Positions 7,629 through 15,193 of a DNA stretch of 38,869 nucleotides are shown piece after piece. Source of the DNA: RGIG464 sp045643185 (lineage in GTDB: Bacteria > Myxococcota_A > Bradymonadia > UBA4248); the NCBI GenBank assembly GCA_045643185.1, contig JAZUKH010000232.1, forward strand, positions 1 to 38,869, read 5' to 3'. Below the pieces are notes generated by a model that was not told the origin of the DNA, made no database searches, and worked only from the letters and a program-made list of their open reading frames with translations. Both the position numbers and the translations under genes were made by a program. Every line of letters starts with the position of its first letter. The stretch's first letter is position 1.

Positions 7629-8528
7629 ATGCCCAAGCGAACACCACAGATCAAGATCTCGTCTTCCATCCCATGGCTCATCGCCTCGTGCGCGTTGCTC
7701 TCGTCCATCGCCAACCTCACCATGGGCATCATCATTCTGGCAACCAACCAGAGCGGTGGTGACATCGCACTCGGCGTCCTCACGCTCGTCTTCGCGATCT
7801 GGGGCATGGTCGGCTCCATCATCGCACTCGTCTTCATCATCAACCAAAATCGCTATAACCGGTCACAGGCAAACTTCATCGCCCAAGTCTCACACGAGCT
7901 GCGCACACCGATCACCTCGATCCGAATGTATGCCGATACCCTCATCATGAAGCGATACGAGAATGACGAGGAACACGACGAGCTCATTGCACACATGAAC
8001 GACGAGATCGTGCGCCTCGAACGCCTCACAGAACAAATCCTCGAAGCCAAACGACAAAAAGAAAAAAAAGACTGTGAACCCGTCGCGCCCGACGAGATCC
8101 TCATGGCATCTCTCCAGTCGTACCTCGACGACCCAAACACGGCTGAACGCATCGACCTAGGCATCGAAACGCCCATCGAAAACATCGCTGTCGACCCAAC
8201 CGACCTCCAAAACGTCATCACCAACCTCGTACAAAATGCCCTCACACACGGCGGTGACGGAATCATTCACATCAACATGGCCATGGTAAACGACAACGTC
8301 ACGCTCTCCGTACGCGATGAAGGCAAAGGCATCGCCGCAAATATGGTCAAAAAGATCTTCGAGCCCTTTGAACGCGGCGAAAATACCACGGAATCAGGCA
8401 TTCCAGGCTTCGGACTCGGTCTCTCCATCGTCAAAGACTTTTGTAAACAATACGGCGCACGCATCGAAGTCAAAAACCACGAACAAGGGGGCGCCATCTT
8501 CACCTTAAGCTTAAAGAATCATGGATGA
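7629..8528 (+). CDS. Membrane histidine kinase without sensor domain
   Basis: 299 residues. Two hydrophobic segments (about residues 14-37 and 46-71) are joined by a loop of only ~10 residues, so no extracytoplasmic sensor is present. The HisKA box is FIAQVSHELRTPITSIRMYAD with phospho-acceptor His 89. The HATPase domain has NLVQNALTHG (N box), DEGKGI (G1), EPFER (F) and GFGLGLSIVKD (G2), so all catalytic motifs are intact. It starts 3 bp after the DUF3108-type lipoprotein. No response regulator lies in the window, so the partner is elsewhere. A signal could come through the membrane, from the co-encoded lipoprotein (inference), or from the overlapping small protein. Confidence 0.92.
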   Translation: MPKRTPQIKISSSIPWLIASCALLSSIANLTMGIIILATNQSGGDIALGVLTLVFAIWGMVGSIIALVFIINQNRYNRSQANFIAQVSHELRTPITSIRMYADTLIMKRYENDEEHDELIAHMNDEIVRLERLTEQILEAKRQKEKKDCEPVAPDEILMASLQSYLDDPNTAERIDLGIETPIENIAVDPTDLQNVITNLVQNALTHGGDGIIHINMAMVNDNVTLSVRDEGKGIAANMVKKIFEPFERGENTTESGIPGFGLGLSIVKDFCKQYGARIEVKNHEQGGAIFTLSLKNHG

Positions 8529-8706
8529 TCTCTTCGAAATGCTCCCGGAAGGCACCCGCATCGTCATTAAAAATGGCCAGGTCACCTTCGAAAATCTCAC
8601 GCCCGACATGCTTGACGTCGCGCACGAACTCAATCCAGACGACGAAAATATCAATCAACGAAGAAAACTCGCCCAAAAACAGGCTGACCCTGCAAAAACA
8701 CCCTAA
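8521..8706 (+). CDS. Small acidic protein overlapping the kinase gene
   Basis: 61 residues (MDDLFEMLPEGTRIVIKNGQVTFENLTPDML...), starting 8 bases before the end of the kinase gene in another frame. This is the usual arrangement for translational coupling. The N-terminal half looks like a small beta-rich fold (RIVIKNGQVTFENL). The tail is charged and probably disordered (NQRRKLAQKQADPAKTP). There is no recognised family and no strong ribosome binding site. Codon use matches its neighbours, and I consider it real but not certain. Confidence 0.6.
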   Translation: MDDLFEMLPEGTRIVIKNGQVTFENLTPDMLDVAHELNPDDENINQRRKLAQKQADPAKTP

Positions 8707-8723
8707 CGAGACGCATCAGTTTG

Positions 8724-8752
8724 TTGTCAAACCCCCACAGGACGAGTAAAAT
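8724..8752 (+). promoter_or_regulatory. Candidate sigma-70 promoter for the phosphofructokinase operon
   Basis: TTGTCA (8724-8729), exactly 17 bp, TAAAAT (8747-8752). It lies 58 bp before the pfk start, whose binding site is GAGAAGGA. Confidence 0.6.
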
Positions 8753-8809
8753 TAGAACGCATTCTCAAAAAGAGTGCCTACATTAACCTACACGAGAAGG
8801 AATAGATAA

Positions 8810-10153
8810 ATGACAGAGCAATTTGATTTTTCGATTGAAGACCTCGGCCCGTGCAAAATTGACTCGCCGATCCACCTGTCCACGCGTTTAAACGACTTCG
8901 TGGCAGACTATACCGATGTCAATTCGCGCATCATGTATGAGATTTCGCAAAACGTCGGTGAAGAAGGTCTCAGCCTGCATCACAAAAAATCGGAAATGAT
9001 CGAAAAGGCAGGTCCGCGCGCCAAAATTTATTTTGACCCCAAAAAAGTGTGCGCCGGCATCGTCACGTGTGGCGGCCTCTGCCCGGGCCTCAACGACGTC
9101 ATTCGTTCCCTCGTCATGACCCTGTGGTATCAGTACGGCGTGCGCAACATCGTCGGCATTCCGTTTGGCTACTGCGGCTTTTTGCCCGAATACGGCTATG
9201 AACCCGTTCAGCTCGATCCCCAGAAAGTTTCGTACATCCACCAGCACGGTGGTTCGATCCTCGGCTCCTCGCGTGGCGGCGCCGACACCGCTGGCATCAT
9301 GGACGCCATCGAACAAATGAACCTCAACATTCTGTTTACGATCGGCGGCGACGGCACACAGCACGGCGCTCAGCTCATCCACGAAGAAGCCAAACGTCGT
9401 GGCCGAAAACTCGCCGTCATCGGCATCCCCAAAACCATCGATAACGACCTCAGCTTCATTCAGCGTTCCTTCGGCTTCCAGACCGCCGTTTCACAGGCCG
9501 TACAGGTCGTCAACGCCGCACACACCGAAGCCACCAGCGCCATCAACGGCGTCGGACTCGTCAAAGTCATGGGCCGCGAATCCGGATTCATCGCCGCTTA
9601 CACTGCACTCGCTTCAAACGACGTCAACTACGTCCTCATCCCCGAAGTCCCCTTCGAACTGGATGGACCAAACGGACTCTGGGAAAACCTCAAAAAACGT
9701 CTCGCCGCACGTCACCACGCCGTCATCCTCGTCGCTGAAGGCGCTGGACAAAACCTCCTCGCCGCTTCCGGCGCCGTCGATGCTTCCGGTAACAAAATCT
9801 TAAACGACATCGGCATCTACCTCAAAGACCAGATCAAGGCTCTCTCCAAACGCGATAACGTCCGTTTGAATATCAAATATATCGACCCAAGCTACATCAT
9901 CCGCGGAAGCGCCGCAAACCCCGAAGACTCCATCTACTGCTCGCGTCTCGGCGCGCACGCCGTTCACGCCGCCATGTGCGGTAAAACCGGCGTCCTCATG
10001 TCCATGATGTATGACACATACGTACACGTCCCCATCAAACTCTCCATCGGCAGAAGAAACGTCATCGACCCCGATTCAGACCTGTGGCGAGATGTCGTCA
10101 TTCAGACTGGACAACCAAACCTCATGATGAACAATACGGGTGAAAATATCTAA
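8810..10153 (+). CDS. pfkA: 6-phosphofructokinase, plant/spirochaete-type
   Basis: 447 residues, longer than the ~320 of E. coli PfkA and like the group of plant and spirochaete enzymes. It phosphorylates fructose 6-phosphate to the 1,6-bisphosphate in the cytoplasm. Seen in order: GIVTCGGLCPGLN (phosphate-donor loop), GGSILGSSRGG, IGGDGTQHGA (GGDGT at residues 179-183), IPKTIDNDL (207-213, catalytic TIDND), VKVMGRESGFIAAY and ILVAEGAGQ. The Gly of GGDGT argues for ATP as donor, since PPi enzymes usually have Asp there. The Lys of PKTIDND is shared with both PPi enzymes and plant ATP enzymes. The gene heads an operon with a MazG-like gene. Confidence 0.93.
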   Translation: MTEQFDFSIEDLGPCKIDSPIHLSTRLNDFVADYTDVNSRIMYEISQNVGEEGLSLHHKKSEMIEKAGPRAKIYFDPKKVCAGIVTCGGLCPGLNDVIRSLVMTLWYQYGVRNIVGIPFGYCGFLPEYGYEPVQLDPQKVSYIHQHGGSILGSSRGGADTAGIMDAIEQMNLNILFTIGGDGTQHGAQLIHEEAKRRGRKLAVIGIPKTIDNDLSFIQRSFGFQTAVSQAVQVVNAAHTEATSAINGVGLVKVMGRESGFIAAYTALASNDVNYVLIPEVPFELDGPNGLWENLKKRLAARHHAVILVAEGAGQNLLAASGAVDASGNKILNDIGIYLKDQIKALSKRDNVRLNIKYIDPSYIIRGSAANPEDSIYCSRLGAHAVHAAMCGKTGVLMSMMYDTYVHVPIKLSIGRRNVIDPDSDLWRDVVIQTGQPNLMMNNTGENI

Positions 10154-10154
10154 A

Positions 10155-10535
10155 ATGAAGGTTTCTCCTGAAAAACGCGCGTTCGAAATCTCCACAGAAG
10201 CCGCCAAAATCGGCTTCGACTGGAATACGGCAAGCGACGTCATACCAAAGTTGCACGAGGAGATCGACGAGATCAAAAAAGCACTCGAATCAAACGATCG
10301 AAATAATCTCGTCGAAGAAGTCGGCGACCTCTTCTTCGCACTCATCAACTTTAATCGAAAAGCCAATATCGACAGCACCGACGCTTTCAACGCCGGTGTC
10401 GATAAATTCGAACGAAGATTCAGAAGACTCCAGCAGATCGTCCAAAATCAAGGTCAGGACATCACAAAACTTACGCCAAACGAACTCGAAAACGTCTGGG
10501 ACCTCGTCAAAAAGGAAGAAAATCATGCCAGCTAA
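10155..10535 (+). CDS. MazG-like NTP pyrophosphohydrolase, single domain
   Basis: About 126 residues from ATG 10155. An in-frame GTG at 10140 overlapping the pfk stop is the alternative, but it has no binding site, while GGGTG lies upstream of the ATG. The all-alpha MazG fold is shown by GFDW near the start, KLHEEIDEIKKAL and LVEEVGDLFFALINFNR (metal-binding Glu/Asp), then KFERRFRRLQQIV. MazG enzymes cleave NTPs to NMP and PPi, removing damaged or excess nucleotides. E. coli MazG has two such domains and this protein one. It starts 1 bp after pfk and overlaps the next gene by 11 bp. If the neighbouring kinase could use PPi the pair would link metabolically, but that is speculation. Confidence 0.88.
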   Translation: MKVSPEKRAFEISTEAAKIGFDWNTASDVIPKLHEEIDEIKKALESNDRNNLVEEVGDLFFALINFNRKANIDSTDAFNAGVDKFERRFRRLQQIVQNQGQDITKLTPNELENVWDLVKKEENHAS

Positions 10536-10860
10536 TCAGGAAAATTCACTTCTTTCTGTGCTCATGAAGGCCGGTTCTATGAACGACCCGCAAGTGTTCG
10601 TCGAAGCCCTGATCTCCGTGCAAACGCAGCTCTCCGAAATCCAGGACAATCAGCGAAAAATTATGAAAGCCCTGCGGGATATGCGCATTGAACAACGTCA
10701 CAGACTCTCCGACCTCAAAAAATCGACTCAGTCCGCCGTGCACACATCACACGACGCACTCATCGACCAACTCAACGAGCTCCAGGATTCCGTCGACGAA
10801 CAATCCTCCATGGATGACCTCGACCTCACCGAGATCGACCCCATGAATTCACTTTTTTGA
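10525..10860 (+). CDS. Small coiled-coil protein of unknown function
   Basis: 111 residues from ATG 10525, chosen because AAGGAAG sits 7 bases upstream; the longer frame from 10396 only reads through mazG. The central part (LISVQTQLSEIQDNQRKIMKALRDMRIEQRHRLSDL, then LIDQLNELQDSVDEQ) has heptad spacing and looks like a helical hairpin or short coiled coil. The C-terminus is acidic (MDDLDLTEIDPMNSLF). It overlaps the mazG-like gene by 11 bp and is followed by a terminator, so it is the last gene of the pfk operon. There are no Cys, signal peptide or membrane segment. No family is recognised. Confidence 0.7.
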   Translation: MPANQENSLLSVLMKAGSMNDPQVFVEALISVQTQLSEIQDNQRKIMKALRDMRIEQRHRLSDLKKSTQSAVHTSHDALIDQLNELQDSVDEQSSMDDLDLTEIDPMNSLF

Positions 10861-10865
10861 TCGTC

Positions 10866-10898
10866 AAAAGCCGTAATATCCCACAAAAACGGCTTTTT
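10866..10898 (+). terminator. Rho-independent terminator of the pfk operon
   Basis: AAAAGCCG (10866-10873) pairs with CGGCTTTT (10890-10897), with a T-run and a loop of about 16 nt. It is 6 bases after the last stop. Confidence 0.85.
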
Positions 10899-10935
10899 AC
10901 ATTATTATATATATGTAATTTTGTGAAAGGCGTCC

Positions 10936-11042
10936 TATGGTCCGCGCGCTTGCGCGAACCATACGGAACGCCCAGGGGGAGCTATTGCCCTGCGGGCCAA
11001 TACGCCCCCCCGCCGTGCCTATCGGCGGCAATGCCGCCAATA
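10936..11042. repeat. Cluster of three TAT/ATA hairpins
   Basis: TATGGTCCGCGC-gctt-GCGCGAACCATA (10936-10963), TATTGCCC-tgc-GGGCCAATA (10983-11002) and TATCGGCGGC-aat-GCCGCCAATA (11020-11042). Each has a C next to ATA that is unpaired in the outer stem. The first and third contain one C-A mismatch on this strand, which becomes a G-T (G-U) wobble on the other strand. They lie between the pfk operon terminator and the MshEN-domain gene. No credible ORF is present. Confidence 0.8.
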
Positions 11043-11093
11043 CGGCCCGGCTAATGCAGGGCACGCAGGACCACAGCTTTTTAGGACGACACC

Positions 11094-11873
11094 ATGGATA
11101 ACCGCTTCATAGATTATTGCATACAAAATGGCATTCTCACGCGCGACAGCATCGTGCGCGCACAACAAATGATGAACGAGTCTACCTCGTTTTACGAAGC
11201 CCTCGTGCATTCCAATGCCATTACGCAGGAAGACCTCGCAATTAGCGCCGGTGAATTCTATGACGCCCAGGTCGTCGATCTCTCACAAGTTACCCCAGAA
11301 CCCAACGCACTGCGATATGGCTCGCCTGTCCTCTGCAGAAAACTCAGTTTCTTCCCGTTCGCCGTCGATACACTGGCTGGCGTCCTCATCGCCGTCGCCG
11401 ATTACACCAAGACCGATCAGATCCGCGATTTCTTGCAGGGACAACGCGTCGAACGCATGAACTTCTATGTCGCACCTTGTGACACGCTCGCACGTTTCAT
11501 TGACAAGTTCTTTGAAGCACCAAAACCACGTGAAAGACTCCTTTCATTCGTCGATGGCCCAAGACAACGCAATAATTCGATCATGCACGGTCAATACAGC
11601 AGCAGCTACGAGTCGGCTTTGCCTGTCGTTGATTCACAAGCCACCGAGATGAATACCCAGCAGATCGCCGTAAACACGCGTCAGATCGCCTCGCTCCAGA
11701 AAAAAGTCGAAGCCATGAACGACGAAAACGTTTATCTGCGTCAACAGATCGACAAACTCAATCGAATGCTCGAACTCGAAGCTCAGTTGTCGCGTCAACT
11801 CGCGACCATGCTCAAAACCAATGGCACCCTGCCCGCAGCTCAGTTCGACAACCTGCTCAACTCCATTCGTTAG
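11094..11873 (+). CDS. MshEN / GspE N-terminal domain protein
   Basis: 259 residues, binding site TAGGACGAC. Residues ~1-140 match the GspE/MshE N-terminal fold by pattern: FIDYCIQNGILTRDSIVRAQQ, SFYEALVHSNAITQEDLAISAGEFYDAQVVDL, then RKLSFFPFAV and GVLIAVADYTKTDQIRDFL, then an i/f-rich ending before FIDKFF. In T2SS and type IV pilus ATPases this domain contacts the assembly platform, and MshEN versions bind c-di-GMP. Here the ATPase is absent. A disordered linker leads into a C-terminal coiled coil (IASLQKKVEAMNDENVYLRQQIDKLNRMLELEAQL). No secretion gene is nearby. A cytoplasmic adaptor or c-di-GMP effector is possible (inference). Confidence 0.75.
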   Translation: MDNRFIDYCIQNGILTRDSIVRAQQMMNESTSFYEALVHSNAITQEDLAISAGEFYDAQVVDLSQVTPEPNALRYGSPVLCRKLSFFPFAVDTLAGVLIAVADYTKTDQIRDFLQGQRVERMNFYVAPCDTLARFIDKFFEAPKPRERLLSFVDGPRQRNNSIMHGQYSSSYESALPVVDSQATEMNTQQIAVNTRQIASLQKKVEAMNDENVYLRQQIDKLNRMLELEAQLSRQLATMLKTNGTLPAAQFDNLLNSIR

Positions 11874-11888
11874 GCGTTCCACTCACTC

Positions 11889-13250
11889 ATGCGCTTTTCC
11901 TCCTCTCACAAGCACCGCATCCAGACCCTGGTCGTCCTCATGGGCATGGGTGCCTTGTGCCTTCAGGCGTGCGAAGTGCATGATTACTGGTTGGTGCCAA
12001 ACGACCTCGAAGTCGACGGTTCTGTCGACCACGCCGAATCAACCAAACTTGAAACCGATCTATTCGTCCGTTACCAGATCGATTACGCAATTCAAAACAC
12101 GTCGTCTGAAGCCAGCGAAGTCGTCGTCTCAGGCACGTCCTTCGTCAACAACATTGAACGCACGACCGGCTTGAAAGTTTGGCGCCTCGAACCAGATGAA
12201 TACGTCAAAGGCATTCTGACCACCACTCAGCTGCAATACGGAAATTCACTCCAAGTCTCGCTGTCATGCTGCAATCAAAGCGCGTGCTACAAGTCTGAAG
12301 TGCTTTGCCCGGACGAAGCGAACGCCTCCGACGTCGAAACCAACGCCCTCTTTTGCTACAACGCGTGTAAAGACACCACCAAGTGCGTTCAAAAATGCCC
12401 GGCAGAACAGGCCTGCATCGATTTTTGCGAAGACCAGTACGCCACGGATTCCGAAGAATACAAAACCTGTCTCAACGAGACCTGCTTCAAAACAGCGTTT
12501 CTGCCGTCCTGTGAACAATATTGTGACGACGATGACGAAGCCTGTCTGACAAACTGTCAGCCCAGTGAAGCCTGCGCACAACAATGCGCCTCGACGGCCG
12601 TAGCCTGCTTCAAAAACTGCATCTCAACCTGGTCACTCTGCAACGACGAGCCTTTTGAAAACATTTCAAGCATCGTCCCGTGCTCACTTTGCGATGACGG
12701 AAAACACGAACTTGCCGAAAAACCCAAGGGCTGCAAATACAACCCGGAAATGCCCGCACCAAACGAGCATGACGAGATCATCAACGTGTTGACCGATGGC
12801 GAAACGACCTACCAGTGCCCGAGCAATTACGACTGCGACCATTTTCCCGCCATTTGCCTGACCGATTGCGAAAAACTCTTTAAAAGTGGCAGCGACACCA
12901 TTCGGATGAACTGCCTCGACCAGTGCGTGCAGCAACATTTGCTTTGGTGCAACGACTTCGAGCTCCCAAGCGAATACATCGATACGCGTTACAAACAGCC
13001 TTGTTGCTACCAAAGCGCTTGCAATGCCAGCATGGCCAGCATCGTCAAAACACTCGATGTGCAATGCTTTAACGACACGTCCTGCAGCAGCGACCACTAT
13101 TGCAGCGACGAAGGTGTGTGCGTGGAATCCGGCGCAAGCAACTGCAGTCAGACGTTGGCACCCAAATCCGGACGTGCGGCCTTGCTGGTCTTATTGACCA
13201 CGCTCGTTGCACTCACTTGTCGTCGTCGACGTCACGAGGTGCACCCATGA
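11889..13250 (+). CDS. Cys-rich lipoprotein with C-terminal hydrophobic/Arg tail
   Basis: 453 residues. The N-terminal signal has lipobox LQAC (Cys ~28). A ~100-residue domain follows, then a long Cys-rich region with many CxxxC pairs (CYNACKDTTKCVQKC, CEQYCDDDDEACLTNC, CAQQCASTAVACFKNC). The C-terminus is SNC, then LAPKSGRAALLVLLTTLVALTC, then RRRRHEVHP. This Cys / hydrophobic helix / Arg-cluster layout resembles MYXO-CTERM-type sorting tails. Having both a lipobox and such a tail is unusual. The gene begins 16 bp after the MshEN gene and overlaps the next gene by ATGA, so the three probably form one operon. The likely site is the outer membrane or surface. Function is unknown. Confidence 0.8.
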   Translation: MRFSSSHKHRIQTLVVLMGMGALCLQACEVHDYWLVPNDLEVDGSVDHAESTKLETDLFVRYQIDYAIQNTSSEASEVVVSGTSFVNNIERTTGLKVWRLEPDEYVKGILTTTQLQYGNSLQVSLSCCNQSACYKSEVLCPDEANASDVETNALFCYNACKDTTKCVQKCPAEQACIDFCEDQYATDSEEYKTCLNETCFKTAFLPSCEQYCDDDDEACLTNCQPSEACAQQCASTAVACFKNCISTWSLCNDEPFENISSIVPCSLCDDGKHELAEKPKGCKYNPEMPAPNEHDEIINVLTDGETTYQCPSNYDCDHFPAICLTDCEKLFKSGSDTIRMNCLDQCVQQHLLWCNDFELPSEYIDTRYKQPCCYQSACNASMASIVKTLDVQCFNDTSCSSDHYCSDEGVCVESGASNCSQTLAPKSGRAALLVLLTTLVALTCRRRRHEVHP

Positions 13251-13843
13251 CCATTTTCCGTCGTCTATGCCTCGTCGCGCTCACGGCGTTGACTGCCCTC
13301 ACGGCGTTGTGGATCGCCCCCACCACGGCTGAGGCCGAGCCGCAATCCTTTCGCCGACCACGTATGACTTTTTCACTTGGCCTGGAAGCATTCGACTATT
13401 TTATGGGCGACTTTGGGGATGCCGCCGACGTTGGGCTGTCTGTCTCAGGCGACGTCACGATCCAGGTAGGCTACTTCGCTGGTAACCTGCGTTTTGGCTC
13501 TGCCAGAGCCTTCACACACAAAGACTTTTTGCCATACGACGAAGGCTTTCAAAACGTGTTTATCACGGCGGCACCGCGTTTTTACTTCGCGCCGTTCCGC
13601 AAACTAACGCTGTATTTCTTCATTCAACCCGAGATCTCGATGCGTTTTCTTGTTTCAAACACGCTCGTTGCGCTCACGGGCAATGAATCCATCACCGGTT
13701 CAGTCGGCGGAGCCATTGGCACCCAGTACATAGCCGGTATCATAGCCATTACCGGCCAAGTCGCCTGCGAATACGACTGGCGACTCGACTCGATCATTGT
13801 GACTGGCGGTCTAAGTATCGGCCTTTCCAGCACGTTGAACTAA
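13247..13843 (+). CDS. Exported beta-barrel-like outer-membrane protein
   Basis: 198 residues from ATG 13247, which overlaps the preceding TGA (ATGA). The longer in-frame start at 13100 would run inside the lipoprotein gene and is rejected. A Sec signal with a probable cleavage after AEA (TTAEA, then EPQSF). The mature protein is a chain of amphipathic strands rich in Gly and aromatics (MTFSLGLEAFDYFMGDFG, VFITAAPRFYFAPF, LTLYFFIQPEISMRFL, GAIGTQYIAGIIAITGQ) ending GGLSIGLSSTLN. The number and length of strands suggest a small 8- to 10-strand barrel. Coupling to the Cys-rich lipoprotein suggests they work together in the envelope. Confidence 0.75.
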   Translation: MTIFRRLCLVALTALTALTALWIAPTTAEAEPQSFRRPRMTFSLGLEAFDYFMGDFGDAADVGLSVSGDVTIQVGYFAGNLRFGSARAFTHKDFLPYDEGFQNVFITAAPRFYFAPFRKLTLYFFIQPEISMRFLVSNTLVALTGNESITGSVGGAIGTQYIAGIIAITGQVACEYDWRLDSIIVTGGLSIGLSSTLN

Positions 13844-13896
13844 AATGCCCATGAAAGACGAACTAAGCGCGTCTTTACATAGGCATAACGAATGAT

Positions 13897-14877
13897 TTAG
13901 ATCAACGTGGTTCCACCACCAATGCGCGACTGAATATAAGGCAGACCGAGCGCAATGATGTCATTCTTAACGAACGGATAAACGACTTCTTCGCACAAAA
14001 CAATGACGTTCGCGCCTGCATCCAACGTGATGCACACGGGAATAGCCTGGCTTTGACGCTGAAAATGCTCAATGAACTCGAGTGACTTGGGCGTCACATA
14101 GAAAATGGGCGGTTTAGCGGTCAAATTGATGGCATGAAGCAACGACGTCGATTCGTGCATGACCTCTTTGAGCAGTTTAAAATCTTTTTGCTGAATGGCA
14201 TTTTGAGCTGCATCCGCGTGTTGTTTTGCCGCATCAACATAGGCATTCCAAAGCGGTGACTGCGTGCAGGCCATCATGCCGTCGGTGCTCGACATACGTT
14301 TGCGTGTCGAGTCGATCGTAATGGCAAACACGTGAAGATTCCAATGATTGGCAGGCGCGATGGATCTGGCATAAAAGTCGGAACCATCTTCAGCAGACCC
14401 AGCGTAGGCACGCGTCCAACCAGCGGGAATGCTACGCGCCGCACTGCCGGAACCAATACGGGCTAGCTGCGTCAGCTCCGCTTCACTCAATTCCAGACCG
14501 GCTGCCGCCGACGCAGCCAGAGCCGCCGCTGCGGCGCCCGAGGCGCTCGACGCAAAACCAGTCGAATGCTGAAAATTATTGCGGGAGGTCAATACACAAC
14601 GAGCAGAACCCAAACCAGCTTTTTCGCGGATCACATTCAGCATTTTCTGAATACGACCAAGGTTTTGCGCTGGAACGTTCCAACCGTTGATCGATAAGGC
14701 ATCACGCGGATCCTCTTCATTCCAAACTGCGGTCGTCTCGGTATAAAGATCTTCAATATTGAACGCGACTGAGTCAAAAAGCGGCAAATTCAGTTCGGCG
14801 TCCCGTTTTCCCCAATATTTAGCAACAGCAATGTTCGCATGTGCGCGCGCAGTTGCTTTCTCTTTGTGATCTGTCAT
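13897..14877 (-). CDS. mvaD: Diphosphomevalonate decarboxylase
   Basis: 326 residues from the ATG at 14877, preceded by GGAAGAAG; the longer frame to 14961 lacks this site. A GHMP-fold enzyme, seen as NIAVAKYWGKRD near the N-terminus, NFQHSTGFASSASGAAAAALA (the phosphate-binding loop, about residues 100-120) and ARIGSGSAARSIPAGW with the catalytic region. Near the C-terminus is ITLDAGANVIVLCEE. It converts mevalonate diphosphate to isopentenyl diphosphate with ATP. No other mevalonate gene lies in the window, so the pathway must be completed elsewhere. Mevalonate genes occur in Myxococcota, which fits the host guess. Structured inverted repeats lie in its 5' region. Confidence 0.93.
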   Translation of the reverse strand: MTDHKEKATARAHANIAVAKYWGKRDAELNLPLFDSVAFNIEDLYTETTAVWNEEDPRDALSINGWNVPAQNLGRIQKMLNVIREKAGLGSARCVLTSRNNFQHSTGFASSASGAAAAALAASAAAGLELSEAELTQLARIGSGSAARSIPAGWTRAYAGSAEDGSDFYARSIAPANHWNLHVFAITIDSTRKRMSSTDGMMACTQSPLWNAYVDAAKQHADAAQNAIQQKDFKLLKEVMHESTSLLHAINLTAKPPIFYVTPKSLEFIEHFQRQSQAIPVCITLDAGANVIVLCEEVVYPFVKNDIIALGLPYIQSRIGGGTTLI

Positions 14878-15110
14878 GTCTTCTTCCAGGCGATTTCGAT
14901 CATGGGAAAATTCCCGTCGTACCGGATAAATTCCGGTGAACGGGAATACCGTATAAACCAAAGACCAAATATTGTGTATTAAAAATAAGGAAATACATCG
15001 CTACTTGTTACAGATCTTCATCCTGTAAAATATTTTTGGACTCGGTGAATGAGCGTTAATGAAAACTGCGCATCAAGTCATTCGTGCTCATCAAAGTTTT
15101 CTTTCAATAA
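14878..15110 (-). other. Leader region of mvaD with clustered inverted repeats
   Basis: Within 14904-14950 are GGGAA-AA-TTCCC (14904-14915), CCGGA-TAAAT-TCCGG (14922-14936) and another GGGAA at 14942-14946. On the minus strand these lie just upstream of the mvaD start, as 5'-UTR structure or operator. The rest (14960-15110) is A/T-rich and probably holds the mvaD promoter, but no clear -35/-10 pair stands out. A short ORF on the plus strand here is not credible. Confidence 0.4.
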
Positions 15111-15138
15111 AAAAGGCGCATCGAAGGATGCGCCTTTT
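15111..15138 (-). terminator. Bidirectional-looking intrinsic terminator
   Basis: GGCGCATC (15115-15122), loop GAAG, GATGCGCC (15127-15134), with A-run before and T-run after. On the minus strand the stem is followed by six T, so it ends the transcript of the 15194-16840 lipoprotein before mvaD. Confidence 0.85.
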
Positions 15139-15193
15139 GTGTTCACTCGCCACACTGCCAAGCAGGCGTTATGCGTGACAAATGAAAATGTCG

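Noticed and set aside
10857..11054. 65-codon ORF between the pfk operon and the MshEN gene
   Set aside because: It crosses a terminator and three hairpin repeats, with no binding site.
13100..13246. Longer start for the barrel protein
   Set aside because: It would overlap the Cys-rich lipoprotein gene by 150 bp and bury the signal peptide; ATG 13247 gives a clean Sec signal.
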